DNA of 64,000 bases from Flavobacterium marginilacus (lineage in GTDB: Bacteria; Bacteroidota; Bacteroidia; Flavobacteriales; Flavobacteriaceae): the NCBI RefSeq assembly GCF_026870155.1, contig NZ_CP113975.1:3596001-3660000 (forward strand). The letters are read 5' to 3'. Below, piece by piece: positions 45,400-55,675 of the stretch. The notes under the pieces are model-generated. The model saw nothing but the letters and a program-made list of their open reading frames with translations, had not been told where the DNA came from and made no database searches. Numbering within the stretch: the first letter of the stretch is position 1; every line of letters starts with the position of its first letter. The position numbers and the translations under genes are program-made.

Positions 45400-46593
45400 T
45401 TAAGATAGAGCAGCCTGAACTTGATCAGCAGCTTCTTGAAACTGTACAGCAGATAAAATCGGCATTCCAGAATTATCAATTAATTCTTTTGCTATTTCAG
45501 CATTTGTACCTTGCAGACGAACAATGATTGGCACTTTAATAGCGTCTCCCATGTTTTTATAAGCATCAACAACACCTTGAGCAACACGGTCACAACGAAC
45601 GATTCCTCCAAAAATGTTAATTAAAATTGCTTTTACGTTTTGATCTTTCAAGATAATACGGAAAGCTGTTTCAACACGTTTTGCATCTGCAGTTCCTCCG
45701 ACGTCAAGGAAGTTTGCTGGTTCAAAACCTGCATATTTAATCAAATCCATAGTTGCCATTGCAAGACCGGCACCGTTTACCATACATCCCACTGTTCCGT
45801 CAAGATCTACGTAGTTCAATCCTACCTCTTTAGCTTCAACCTCGATTGGATTTTCCTCACGGATATCACGCATATCAGCATATTTCTTTTGTCTGAATAA
45901 AGCGTTATCATCAATATTTACTTTAGCATCAACAGCTAAAATTTTATCATCAGAAGTTTTTAAAACTGGATTGATTTCAAACATAGAAGCATCAGAACCA
46001 ATGTAAGCATTGTATAATGAATCAATGAATTTAACCATTTCTTTGAAAGCATTTCCAGAAAGACCTAAGTTGAAAGCAATTCTTCTTGCTTGGAAACCTT
46101 GCAAACCAACAGCTGGATCAATTTCTTCTGTAAAAATTAAGTGCGGTGTGTGCTCTGCAACTTCTTCGATATCCATACCTCCTTCAGTAGAATACATAAT
46201 CATGTTGCGTCCTGTAGCTCTGTTTAAAAGAACAGAAACATAAAACTCAGAAGTTTCGCTTTCACCTGGATAATATACATCCTCAGCAATTAAAACTTTG
46301 TGAACTTTTTTTCCTTCAGCAGAAGTCTGTGGCGTAATTAACTGCATTCCGATGATTTCTTCTGCAATTCCTTCTACTTTGTCAATTCCTTTAGCAAGTT
46401 TAACTCCACCGCCTTTTCCACGGCCGCCTGCGTGAATTTGTGCTTTAACCACATACCAGCTTGTACCAGTTTCAGTAGTTAATTGTTTTGCAGCAGCTAC
46501 AGCTTCTACTGAACTATTAGCTACAATACCGCGCTGAATGCGGACTCCGTAGCTAGCTAAAATCTCTTTTCCTTGATATTCGTGTATGTTCAT
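45400..46593 (-). CDS. sucC: Succinyl-CoA synthetase (ADP-forming) subunit beta
   Basis: SucC, 397 aa, partner of SucD in making ATP/GTP from succinyl-CoA. Recognised by the ATP-grasp start MNIHEYQGKEILASYGV, VVKAQIHAGGRGKGGGVKLAK, FEINPVLKTSDDKILAVDAKV (Mg/nucleotide residues), and NFLDVGGTADAKRVETAF with NIFGGIVRCDRVAQGV. sucD is not in this window. A TAnnTTTG box lies 50 bases upstream. Confidence 0.97.
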   Translation of the reverse strand: MNIHEYQGKEILASYGVRIQRGIVANSSVEAVAAAKQLTTETGTSWYVVKAQIHAGGRGKGGGVKLAKGIDKVEGIAEEIIGMQLITPQTSAEGKKVHKVLIAEDVYYPGESETSEFYVSVLLNRATGRNMIMYSTEGGMDIEEVAEHTPHLIFTEEIDPAVGLQGFQARRIAFNLGLSGNAFKEMVKFIDSLYNAYIGSDASMFEINPVLKTSDDKILAVDAKVNIDDNALFRQKKYADMRDIREENPIEVEAKEVGLNYVDLDGTVGCMVNGAGLAMATMDLIKYAGFEPANFLDVGGTADAKRVETAFRIILKDQNVKAILINIFGGIVRCDRVAQGVVDAYKNMGDAIKVPIIVRLQGTNAEIAKELIDNSGMPILSAVQFQEAADQVQAALS

Positions 46594-46992
46594 AATTTAT
46601 GTTTTGACTGGATCCTGAATTTATTTCAGATCGAAAGTGGCACAAAAATAGCAAAATTTAATTTAATTGAAATTTTTTTTAAGCATATATCCTGCTTACT
46701 TTTAAAAATGTGACCAATACTCAATCAGATAAACTAAATTTAAAAATAATCATATATTTTGTTAAAATAATCACTCAGATGAAGTATAACCCTATATTTA
46801 TTACAAAAAAAGACTCTTTTAAAAAATAAAAAAAATATTTATTGCTGATATGTCAATTCAAAAGTAAAAAATCAGCATTATTGTCAATTATACATTACTT
46901 TTTTAATTTTATAACAAAAATCAAGCCTTATGCAATAGATTCATTCGTTATATGTTAAGAAATATTTAATTTTGTAAAAAAAAATATCAAGC
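46594..46992. promoter_or_regulatory. Divergent promoter region of sucC and gltB
   Basis: The 399-bp gap holds a minus-strand -7 box TATTTTTG (46643-46650) for sucC and a plus-strand box TAATTTTG (46967-46974) for gltB, 19 bases before its ATG. The rest is AT-rich, and no gene or strong hairpin was seen. Confidence 0.55.
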
Positions 46993-49900
46993 ATGAGAGT
47001 TAAAGAACAAGGGCTTTATTTACCCGAATTTGAGCACGACAACTGTGGCGCAGGATTTATATGTAATTTGAACGGAATTAAGTCTAATGACATTATTCAT
47101 AAGGCTCTGGACATCCTAATCAAGCTGGAACATCGTGGAGCGGTAAGCTCGGATGGAAGAACTGGAGACGGAGCTGGAATCTTATTTGATATCCCACATG
47201 ATTTCTTCAAAAAAGTCTGTGATTTTGAAATCCCGGAAGTTAGAGAATATGCTGTAGGTATGACATTTATGCCAAAAAGCCCTAACCAGGTTGCTTTTTG
47301 TAAAGAAACTTTTGAATCTGCCATAAAAGATCAAAACCTATCAATTTTAGGATGGAGAGATGTTCCTGTGGATGTTTCTAATTTAGGACAGATTGCAGCA
47401 GAAAAAGAACCAACCGTTAAACAGGTATTTGTTGGTAAAAATGGTTTAGATATTACTGAGCAGCAGTTCAATGCCAAATTATTTATGGCTAGAAAAATTG
47501 CTGAACATAAAATCCGCAATTCAAGAACTTCTGAAAGTCATATGTTTTACTTTTCAAGCTGTTCTACAACTACTATAATATATAAAGGACTATTGATGCC
47601 GGAAGACATCAGCAGATACTATACTGATTTATTAGACAGTGACTTGGTAACCCGTTTAGCTTTGGTTCATCAGCGTTTCTCTACAAACACTTTCCCTTCC
47701 TGGGATTTGGCACAGCCATTTAGATACATGTGTCACAATGGTGAAATCAATACATTAAGAGGAAACGTGAGCAGAATGCGTGCCCGCGAAGAATTGATGA
47801 AAAGTGATGTTTTTGGAGAAGATTTGAAAAAATTATTCCCAATCATCTTAGAAGGAAAATCAGATTCAGCTTCTATGGACATGGTTGTCGAGTTATTATT
47901 AATGACTGGACGCTCTTTACCTGAAGTAATGATGATGGTTGTTCCTGAAGCATGGGAAAAACACAAAACCATGTCGGATGAGAAAAAAGCATTCTACGAA
48001 TACAATGCCTGTATCATGGAACCATGGGACGGTCCTGCTTCTATACCTTTTACTGACGGTAATGTAATTGGTGCATTATTGGACAGAAACGGATTGCGTC
48101 CATCTCGTTATACATTGACAAAAAGCGGATTTGTAATCATGTCATCAGAAATTGGTGTTCTTGACATCAAACCGGAAGATGTAGTACAGCACGGAAGACT
48201 GGAGCCAGGGAAAATGTTCCTTGTGGACATGAATGAAGGCCGTATCATCGAAGACGAAGAGGTGAAACATTCAGTAGTTTCAAAACGCCCTTACAGAGAA
48301 TGGCTAAACAACAATTTATTGCAATTGGCCAACATTCCTTATACAAATAATGAAATTCCAACTGAACAAATTGATTTCGAAACCAGACTTCGCTTGTTCG
48401 GATACACTCATGAGGATTTAAAAACAATGATTAACCCAATGGGAGCTCAAGGTAATGAAGCATTGAGTTCTATGGGTAATGACACGCCTCTTGCGGTATT
48501 ATCAGATCAGCCGCAATTATTGTATAACTATTTTAAAGAATTATTTGCTCAGGTAACAAATCCGCCTTTGGATGGTATTCGTGAAGAAATAATTACTGAT
48601 ACAAGTTTAGCAATTGGAGGTGATTACAACATCTTTGACATCACTGATGTTCACTGTAAAAAAATCAAAATTCAGAATCCTGTAATATCCAATGAGGATT
48701 TAGATAAAATAAAAAACCTTGACCACGCTGATTTCAAAACAGTTACTATTTCTACTTTATACAAAATACAAAAAGGAGTTAATGGTATGGAGCGTGCTTT
48801 GGAAAAATGTGTTCAGGCAACTTTCAAAGCAGTTTCAGAAGGATGCAACATCGTTGTACTCTCAGACAGAGGCGTAACAGAAGAATTAGCTCCAATACCT
48901 ATGTTATTGGCTACTTCTTACATACACCACACTTTGAACATTCTTAAGGTTCGTTCAAATTTCGGAATCATAATCGAATCTGCGGAACCTCGTGAACCAC
49001 ACCATTTCGCTTTATTGTTCGGATATGGAGCAAGCGCAATCAACCCTTACATGGTAAACGAAATTATTCACAACCAAGTAAATGAAGGACACATAACTGG
49101 CGTTAAAGCTGATTATGCGATTGCAAACTTCAACAAAGCGATTGCAAAAGGAATTGTAAAAATCATGAACAAAATTGGTATCTCTACTTTACATTCATAC
49201 AGAGCTGCCCAGATTTTTGAAATTTTAGGTCTTAACAAAACATTCTCTTCAAAATATTTCCCATACACTCCATCAAGAATTGAAGGTATCGGTCTAATGG
49301 AAATTGAAAGAGAAGTTAAGAAAAGACACCAGAATGCATTCCCTAAATCTAAAATTGCAAATCTATTGCCTTTAGAAATAGGCGGTGTTTACAGATGGAG
49401 AAGAAACGGTGAGAAACACATGTTCAATCCGACAACAATTTCTAAACTACAGCAAGCCGTTCGTTTGAACAGCCCTGAAAGCTATAAAGAATACTCTAAA
49501 ATGGTCAACGAACAAAGTGAAAACTTAATGACTATCAGAGGTTTATTCGAATTCAACAACCTTGACCCTATTTCTATTGACGAAGTAGAGCCATGGACTG
49601 AAATCGTGAAAAAATTCAAAACTGGTGCGATGTCATACGGATCTATCAGTCAGGAAGCTCACGAAAATCTAGCGATTGCCATGAACAGAATCGGAGGTAA
49701 ATCTAACTCTGGTGAAGGTGGAGAAAACCCAAAACGTTTCCAGAAAGAAATGAATGGAGATTCAAAAAACAGTGCTATTAAACAAGTAGCTTCTGGACGA
49801 TTTGGAGTTTCTATCAACTATCTGACAAACGCTCAGGAGATTCAGATTAAAATGGCTCAAGGTGCAAAACCTGGAGAAGGCGGGCAATTACCTGGTGAAA

Positions 49901-51510
49901 AAGTAGTGCCTTGGATTGCAGAAACAAGAAACTCTACACCTTATGTAGGTCTTATTTCTCCTCCGCCACACCATGATATTTATTCTATTGAAGATTTATC
50001 TCAATTGATATTTGACTTAAAAAATGCCAACCGTGAAGCAAGAGTTAACGTTAAGTTAGTTGCCGAAGTAGGTGTTGGAACCATTGCTGCCGGTGTTGCC
50101 AAAGCAAAAGCCGATGTTATATTGATTTCAGGATATGACGGAGGAACTGGTGCTGCACCATTGACTTCTTTGCAACATACAGGTATTCCATGGGAACTTG
50201 GTCTTGCCGAAGCACAGCAGACTTTAATATTAAACGACTTAAGAAGCCGTGTAGTTTTAGAGTGTGACGGTCAATTGAAAACAGGACGTGACGTTGCTAT
50301 CGCAGCATTGCTTGGAGCTGAAGAATTTGGTTTTGCAACTGCACCGCTTGTTGCTTCAGGATGTATCATGATGAGAGCCTGTCACTTGAATACCTGCCCA
50401 GTAGGTATTGCAACACAGGATCCAGAATTGAGAAAAAACTTCAAAGGAACGCCAGAACACGTTATTAACTTTATGTACTTTATTGCAGAAGAGTTAAGAG
50501 AAATCATGGCACAGCTTGGATTCAGAACATTGAAAGAAATGGTTGGACAATCGCAGAAATTAAATGTTAATAAAGCGATTAAACATTATAAAGCAAATGG
50601 ATTAGACTTATCTACCATTCTTTACAAACCAGAGAAAGCGAAAACAGTTCCAAATCATAATACAACTACTCAAGATCACGCATTAGAAAATGTTCTTGAC
50701 TTTGATATTATTAAAGCAGCTATTCCTTCTATTTACAGAAAAGAAAGAACAAGAGTTACTTTTAACATTAAAAATACGGACCGTTCCGTCGGAGCTATCT
50801 TAAGTAATGAGATATCAAAAATATACGGCGCTCAAGGATTACCAGAAGATACAATTCTTGTTGACTTTACTGGTTCTGCCGGACAAAGTTTCGGAGCATT
50901 TGCAACCAACGGTTTATCATTCAAAATACACGGAAACTGTAATGACTACTTAGGAAAAGGACTTTCCGGAGGAAAATTAATCATTAAAGTACCACCGACT
51001 GCAACTTTCAGTCCAGAAGATAACATTATCATTGGTAACGTTGCCCTTTATGGAGCAATTACTGGTGAAGCTTACATCAACGGTATGGCTGGTGAGCGTT
51101 TTGCAGTTAGAAACTCTGGAGCTACAGCTGTTGTTGAAGGAATTGGAGACCACGGATGTGAATACATGACCGGAGGAACAGTAGTTGTACTTGGCAAAAC
51201 AGGAAGAAACTTCGCAGCTGGTATGAGCGGCGGTATTGCTTATGTATATGACGCCAAAAAGAAATTTGAAAATGGATTGTGCAATATGGAAATGGTTGCC
51301 CTAGAAACATTGGAAGAAGAAGATTTAGCCAAATTGAAACGCTTAATCAAAAACCATTCGATGTATACCAATAGCCCATTGGCGAAACGCCTATTGGCAG
51401 ATTGGGAAAACGAAAGCAAAAATTTCACAAAAGTTATGCCAACTGATTACAAAAAAGCATTGCAAAGATTGGCAGAAGAAAAGCAAGTTCAAGAATTAAT
51501 AGCACAATAG
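46993..51510 (+). CDS. gltB: Glutamate synthase large subunit
   Basis: GltB, 1505 aa, the large subunit of the NADPH-type GOGAT, producing two glutamates from glutamine and 2-oxoglutarate. The N-terminal class II amidotransferase domain starts after a short propeptide; the catalytic Cys18 is in [11 protein letters not shown]. The central and FMN-binding synthase domains follow ([27 protein letters not shown]). The 3Fe-4S cluster motif is [15 protein letters not shown], and the C-terminal GXGXG beta-helix domain covers the end ([17 protein letters not shown]). The gltD start follows 2 bases after the stop. Confidence 0.98.
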   Translation: MRVKEQGLYLPEFEHDNCGAGFICNLNGIKSNDIIHKALDILIKLEHRGAVSSDGRTGDGAGILFDIPHDFFKKVCDFEIPEVREYAVGMTFMPKSPNQVAFCKETFESAIKDQNLSILGWRDVPVDVSNLGQIAAEKEPTVKQVFVGKNGLDITEQQFNAKLFMARKIAEHKIRNSRTSESHMFYFSSCSTTTIIYKGLLMPEDISRYYTDLLDSDLVTRLALVHQRFSTNTFPSWDLAQPFRYMCHNGEINTLRGNVSRMRAREELMKSDVFGEDLKKLFPIILEGKSDSASMDMVVELLLMTGRSLPEVMMMVVPEAWEKHKTMSDEKKAFYEYNACIMEPWDGPASIPFTDGNVIGALLDRNGLRPSRYTLTKSGFVIMSSEIGVLDIKPEDVVQHGRLEPGKMFLVDMNEGRIIEDEEVKHSVVSKRPYREWLNNNLLQLANIPYTNNEIPTEQIDFETRLRLFGYTHEDLKTMINPMGAQGNEALSSMGNDTPLAVLSDQPQLLYNYFKELFAQVTNPPLDGIREEIITDTSLAIGGDYNIFDITDVHCKKIKIQNPVISNEDLDKIKNLDHADFKTVTISTLYKIQKGVNGMERALEKCVQATFKAVSEGCNIVVLSDRGVTEELAPIPMLLATSYIHHTLNILKVRSNFGIIIESAEPREPHHFALLFGYGASAINPYMVNEIIHNQVNEGHITGVKADYAIANFNKAIAKGIVKIMNKIGISTLHSYRAAQIFEILGLNKTFSSKYFPYTPSRIEGIGLMEIEREVKKRHQNAFPKSKIANLLPLEIGGVYRWRRNGEKHMFNPTTISKLQQAVRLNSPESYKEYSKMVNEQSENLMTIRGLFEFNNLDPISIDEVEPWTEIVKKFKTGAMSYGSISQEAHENLAIAMNRIGGKSNSGEGGENPKRFQKEMNGDSKNSAIKQVASGRFGVSINYLTNAQEIQIKMAQGAKPGEGGQLPGEKVVPWIAETRNSTPYVGLISPPPHHDIYSIEDLSQLIFDLKNANREARVNVKLVAEVGVGTIAAGVAKAKADVILISGYDGGTGAAPLTSLQHTGIPWELGLAEAQQTLILNDLRSRVVLECDGQLKTGRDVAIAALLGAEEFGFATAPLVASGCIMMRACHLNTCPVGIATQDPELRKNFKGTPEHVINFMYFIAEELREIMAQLGFRTLKEMVGQSQKLNVNKAIKHYKANGLDLSTILYKPEKAKTVPNHNTTTQDHALENVLDFDIIKAAIPSIYRKERTRVTFNIKNTDRSVGAILSNEISKIYGAQGLPEDTILVDFTGSAGQSFGAFATNGLSFKIHGNCNDYLGKGLSGGKLIIKVPPTATFSPEDNIIIGNVALYGAITGEAYINGMAGERFAVRNSGATAVVEGIGDHGCEYMTGGTVVVLGKTGRNFAAGMSGGIAYVYDAKKKFENGLCNMEMVALETLEEEDLAKLKRLIKNHSMYTNSPLAKRLLADWENESKNFTKVMPTDYKKALQRLAEEKQVQELIAQ

Positions 51511-51512
51511 TC

Positions 51513-52967
51513 ATGGGTAAAATAGGTGGATTTAAAGAATATAGCAGAACCGACGAAACTAACGTTGCTGTTTCTGAAAGAGTACAAAATTATAATGAGT
51601 TTACAATACCGGTAGAAAAAGAAAAACTAAAACAACAAGGTTCCCGATGCATGGATTGCGGGATTCCTTTTTGCCACAGTGGCTGTCCGTTAGGAAATTT
51701 AATTCCAGATTTCAACGACATGGTACACCATGAAGAATGGGAAAGCGCACTGCAGATTTTACAGTCTACAAACAACTTCCCAGAATTCACAGGCCGTTTA
51801 TGTCCTGCACCATGTGAAAAATCATGCGTATTGGGAATTATCCAAGAGCCGGTTTCTATTGAAAATATTGAAAAAAGCATAATCGAAAGAGGTTTTGCTG
51901 AAGGATGGATCAAACCTCAGACTCCAGAAGTAAGAACTGGAAAAACTGTTGCTGTAATTGGATCAGGTCCTGCCGGATTAGCAGCAGCACAGCAATTAAA
52001 CCGTGCCGGACATACCGTTACTGTTTTTGAAAGAGACAATGCAATTGGAGGCTTATTACGTTACGGAATTCCAAATTTCAAATTGGAAAAAGGAATAATC
52101 GACAGACGCGTAAAAATCTTGGAAGCTGAAGGAATCACTTTCAAAACTAACGTTAACGTAGGTGTTAACTTTAGTGTGGAAGAATTGAACTCTTTTGATT
52201 CTATCGTTTTATGCGGCGGAGCAACTGAAAGAAGAGGATTACCTACCAAAGGTGCTGACAGCAAAGGTGTAGTTCAGGCAATGGATTTCCTTACACAGCA
52301 GACTAAAGTATTGTACGGAGAAAAAATTGAAAACCAAGTATTGGCAACTGGCAAAGATGTTATCGTTATTGGCGGCGGAGATACAGGATCTGACTGTGTT
52401 GGAACATCAAACAGACACGGAGCGAAATCAGTTACTAATTTTGAGATCATGCCTAAACCGCCAATCGGAAGAAGCGAGACTACTCCTTGGCCATTTTGGC
52501 CTTTACAGTTAAAAACATCTTCATCTCACGAAGAAGGATGTGACAGAAACTGGCTAATTAATACTAAAGAATTCCTTGCTAATGAAAAAGGAGAACTAGT
52601 TGGATTAAAAACTGTTGAAGTTCAATGGAAAATAACTCCAGGACAAAGACCTGAATTAATCGAAAAAGAAGGTTCTGAGAAAATCTGGCCTTGCGATTTA
52701 GCTTTATTAGCTTTAGGTTTTACAGGTCCAGAAAAAACATTAGCAGAGCAGTTAGGTCTGGAAACTGATTTTAGAACTAATTATAAAGCAACCAATTATC
52801 AGACTAATGTTCCTCATATTTTCACCGCTGGTGATATGAGAAGAGGTCAGTCTTTAATTGTATGGGCTATCTCTGAAGGACGTGAAGCTGCTAGAGAAGT
52901 TGATTTGTACTTGATGGGTTATAGCAATTTACCAACAAAAGGTAATGGCGATTTACCAGCTTTATAA
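51513..52967 (+). CDS. gltD: Glutamate synthase small subunit
   Basis: GltD, 484 aa, passing electrons from NADPH to GltB via FAD and two 4Fe-4S clusters. The cysteine clusters are CMDCGIPFCHSGCPLGNLIP and CPAPCEKSC near the N-terminus; FAD binding is VAVIGSGPAGLAAAQQLNRA and the NAD(P)H motif VIVIGGGDTGSDCVG. It is co-transcribed with gltB, with a two-base gap. A terminator follows. Confidence 0.98.
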   Translation: MGKIGGFKEYSRTDETNVAVSERVQNYNEFTIPVEKEKLKQQGSRCMDCGIPFCHSGCPLGNLIPDFNDMVHHEEWESALQILQSTNNFPEFTGRLCPAPCEKSCVLGIIQEPVSIENIEKSIIERGFAEGWIKPQTPEVRTGKTVAVIGSGPAGLAAAQQLNRAGHTVTVFERDNAIGGLLRYGIPNFKLEKGIIDRRVKILEAEGITFKTNVNVGVNFSVEELNSFDSIVLCGGATERRGLPTKGADSKGVVQAMDFLTQQTKVLYGEKIENQVLATGKDVIVIGGGDTGSDCVGTSNRHGAKSVTNFEIMPKPPIGRSETTPWPFWPLQLKTSSSHEEGCDRNWLINTKEFLANEKGELVGLKTVEVQWKITPGQRPELIEKEGSEKIWPCDLALLALGFTGPEKTLAEQLGLETDFRTNYKATNYQTNVPHIFTAGDMRRGQSLIVWAISEGREAAREVDLYLMGYSNLPTKGNGDLPAL

Positions 52968-52990
52968 TATTTGAAACAATAAATTTAAAA

Positions 52991-53028
52991 ATCCCTTGAT
53001 AGCACTTTTATCAAGGGATTTCTTTTTT
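52991..53028 (+). terminator. Terminator of the gltBD operon
   Basis: Perfect 11-bp arms 52991-53001 and 53009-53019, followed by TTCTTTTTT. Confidence 0.85.
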
Positions 53029-53289
53029 AGGCAAAAACAAAATTTCAATTCGTTAAAAATTTAATTATTTGACAAAAAAAATGTTAACAGCTTATTCATT
53101 TAAGTCTTTTAAATTCCCTTTCTTTTGACATTTAATACAAATTTGAAGAAAACCTAAAAAGTTAAAAAAACAAACAAATAAGAACTATTTGTTACAATAA
53201 AAACAATTTGTTACATTTTGTTAAATAGTATCAATTAATTTGGTCGTAATATTAAAGAATAATAAATTTGTAAAAAATAATAATTAAAG
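53029..53289 (+). promoter_or_regulatory. lysA upstream region
   Basis: TAAATTTG (53263-53270) is the -7 box, 20 bases before the lysA start. Upstream are two exact copies of TTTGTTACA (53188-53196 and 53207-53215) and a partial third, TTTGTTAAA (53217-53225), 19 and 10 bases apart; they could be a regulator site. No gene seen in the rest. Confidence 0.45.
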
Positions 53290-54516
53290 ATGCAAGCAAA
53301 CGATTTACTACACTTAGCAGAACAATTTGGAAGTCCACTTTATGTGTATGATGCCGAAAAAATACAATCCCAGTATAATCGATTAACGAAGGCTTTTTCA
53401 AAAGTACCTAATTTACGCATCAACTATGCAATGAAAGCATTATCTAATGTTGCCATATTACAGTTATTGAGAGATATGGGATCTGGACTAGATACCGTTT
53501 CTATTCAAGAAGTTTTGTTAGGCTTACATGCTGGTTATGCACCAGAAAAAATATTTTATACTCCAAACGGCGTTTCTTTGGAGGAAATCGAAGAAGTACA
53601 CGCATTAGGCGTACAGGTTAATATCGACAACTTATCCATATTGGAACAATTTGGTGCAAAACACCCGCATGTACCTGTTTGTATACGTATCAATCCGCAC
53701 GTAATGGCAGGTGGTAATGCTAATATTTCTGTAGGCCACATTGACAGTAAATTTGGTATTTCTGTGCATCAGTTACCTCATCTGGTTCGTATTGTGGAAA
53801 ACACTAATATGAATATCGCAGGTATTCACATGCATACAGGATCAGACATTCTGGATATTGAAGTGTTTTTATACGCTGCCGAAATTTTATTTGACGCTGC
53901 TAAAAACTTCAAAAACTTAGAGTTTTTAGATTTCGGAAGCGGATTTAAAGTTCCTTACAAAAAAGATGATATCGCAACAGATATTGATGAATTAGGTAAA
54001 AAGTTATCAAAAAGATTCAACGCTTTCTGTGCAGAATATGGTAAAGATCTGACTTTGATATTTGAGCCTGGAAAATTTTTAGTAAGTGAGGCTGGATTCT
54101 TTTTAGCAAAAGTAAACGTAGTAAAACAAACTACTTCAACAGTTTTTGCTGGAATTGACAGTGGTTTCAACCACCTGATCCGACCAATGTTTTACGGATC
54201 ACAGCATTTTATCGAAAATATATCGAATCCAAAAGGAAAAGAGCGTTTTTACTCAGTTGTAGGATACATTTGTGAAACGGATACTTTTGCAACTAACAGA
54301 AGAATTGCTGAAATTAAAGAAGGAGATATTCTATCTTTCCGCAATGCAGGAGCTTACTGCTTCTCAATGTCTTCTAATTACAATTCAAGATACAAACCAG
54401 CAGAAGTTTTATGGATGAATGGACAAGGATATTTAATCCGTGCTCATGAAAAATTCGAAGACCTGCTTCAAAATCAGATTCCGCTGCCTGCTGAAATAGC
54501 TGTAGCAGCAGTATAA
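53290..54516 (+). CDS. lysA: Diaminopimelate decarboxylase
   Basis: LysA, 408 aa, the last step of lysine synthesis, PLP-dependent. Fold III decarboxylase motifs: NYAMKALSN with the PLP Lys at about residue 48, GIHMHTGSDI, FLDFGSGFKVPY (phosphate binding), EPGKFLV and the catalytic Cys in VGYICETDTF. The N-terminus aligns with the usual start of LysA. Neighbouring genes are not lysine genes. Confidence 0.96.
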   Translation: MQANDLLHLAEQFGSPLYVYDAEKIQSQYNRLTKAFSKVPNLRINYAMKALSNVAILQLLRDMGSGLDTVSIQEVLLGLHAGYAPEKIFYTPNGVSLEEIEEVHALGVQVNIDNLSILEQFGAKHPHVPVCIRINPHVMAGGNANISVGHIDSKFGISVHQLPHLVRIVENTNMNIAGIHMHTGSDILDIEVFLYAAEILFDAAKNFKNLEFLDFGSGFKVPYKKDDIATDIDELGKKLSKRFNAFCAEYGKDLTLIFEPGKFLVSEAGFFLAKVNVVKQTTSTVFAGIDSGFNHLIRPMFYGSQHFIENISNPKGKERFYSVVGYICETDTFATNRRIAEIKEGDILSFRNAGAYCFSMSSNYNSRYKPAEVLWMNGQGYLIRAHEKFEDLLQNQIPLPAEIAVAAV

Positions 54517-54523
54517 AACTAAA

Positions 54524-54559
54524 AAATCCCGAGACTGATGTTTCGGGATTTTTTTTTAT
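54524..54559 (+). terminator. Terminator of lysA
   Basis: Perfect 9-bp arms AAATCCCGA (54524-54532) / TCGGGATTT (54543-54551), then a T-run. Confidence 0.85.
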
Positions 54560-54572
54560 AATAATCAGCTTG

Positions 54573-55538
54573 CTAATTCACAAATTTGATTACGCTATTC
54601 TTAATAGGTCTAATCGTTTTCAGATAGGCATAAATTGCTTTTAAATCCTGCTCTTTCATACCGCCGTACATTGTCCATGGCATAACAGTATTAAAATTAC
54701 CTTTGCTTACTTTAACAGAAACATACGAACTATCAGTATAAGATTTAAAACGTTTCACAAAATCATCTTCAGACCATTTTCCAATCCCAGTAGCTTCATC
54801 CTGAGTAATATTGGACGAAAATGCAGTACCTCCAGTAACCATCGGGAATTCAAAACCGCCGGCCAATTCCATTCCTGCAATCGGTTTACCTTTTTCTTGT
54901 TTGGAATGACATTCTGCACAGGAAGCTGCGTTAAACAAATAACCGCCGTAAGCAACAGCATCACTTTCACTTGGCTTATTAGAAAAATGAGGTTTCTCAG
55001 GAATAGTATTAATTATAAAATTCATTGGAAAGTCTGCTTCAGATTCGGGAACTATATTTTCGATCGGTTTTAAGCTTCTTAAATAAACAATAATAGATTC
55101 CAAATCCTCTTTATCCATTTGCCCAAAATGCGGGTGCGGCATGATTGGAAACAGCGCTTTGCCATCTTTTGAAACACCGCTGGCAATTGCTCTCAATACT
55201 TCGGCATCTGTCCAGTCACCAATACCGGAAGGGGTAATATTTTTAGAATAAAAACTTCCCGGAAAACCAAATCTTTGATCAAAAACTTCACCGCCTTTTC
55301 CAAGAGTCCCTTCAGCCAATGGCCCCGAAAACTCATTCCAGTTCCTTGTAGAATGGCAATCTACGCAGACGCAGACGTGAGTTGCCAGATACTTTCCTCT
55401 TTCTAATCGGCTAGCTGTTGGCTTAATACTGAGATATTCCATTTCGCCAACATTTGGCAGAGCCAATTTAACGTAGAATAAAACTGCAGCCACAGCAATA
55501 ACAAACAACAGCAAAAATCTTTTTATAATTTTCTTCAT
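54573..55538 (-). CDS. Dihaem cytochrome c
   Basis: A 321-aa periplasmic or membrane-anchored cytochrome c with two haem sites: CVDCH (in HVCVCVDCHSTRN) about residue 55, and CAECH near residue 205. Start at 55538 gives one N-terminal hydrophobic anchor/signal (FLLLFVIAVAAVLFYVKLA); an ATG at 55568 is rejected because it adds ten residues ahead. Likely axial Met residues lie in PIMPHPHF and TVMPWTMYGG. It resembles small-subunit cytochromes of periplasmic oxidoreductases, but no dehydrogenase partner is adjacent. Confidence 0.9.
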   Translation of the reverse strand: MKKIIKRFLLLFVIAVAAVLFYVKLALPNVGEMEYLSIKPTASRLERGKYLATHVCVCVDCHSTRNWNEFSGPLAEGTLGKGGEVFDQRFGFPGSFYSKNITPSGIGDWTDAEVLRAIASGVSKDGKALFPIMPHPHFGQMDKEDLESIIVYLRSLKPIENIVPESEADFPMNFIINTIPEKPHFSNKPSESDAVAYGGYLFNAASCAECHSKQEKGKPIAGMELAGGFEFPMVTGGTAFSSNITQDEATGIGKWSEDDFVKRFKSYTDSSYVSVKVSKGNFNTVMPWTMYGGMKEQDLKAIYAYLKTIRPIKNSVIKFVN

Positions 55539-55615
55539 AATTAATGTTTTACTAAATAAAATATTCAAATTTAACAGTTTTACTTAAAATATCACACTAT
55601 TAACAAACAAAAAGA

Positions 55616-55651
55616 TATAAAAAAATCCCCATTCAAATGCATGAATGGGGA
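55616..55651 (-). terminator. Terminator of the phosphatase gene
   Basis: Perfect 10-bp arms TCCCCATTCA (55626-55635) / TGAATGGGGA (55642-55651), followed on the minus strand by a T-run. Confidence 0.85.
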
Positions 55652-55675
55652 CATTTCTGTAACTGTAAAGACAGT

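Noticed and set aside
46594..46992. A small RNA or riboswitch in the sucC-gltB gap
   Set aside because: Only promoter boxes and AT-rich DNA; no strong hairpin or recognised riboswitch core.
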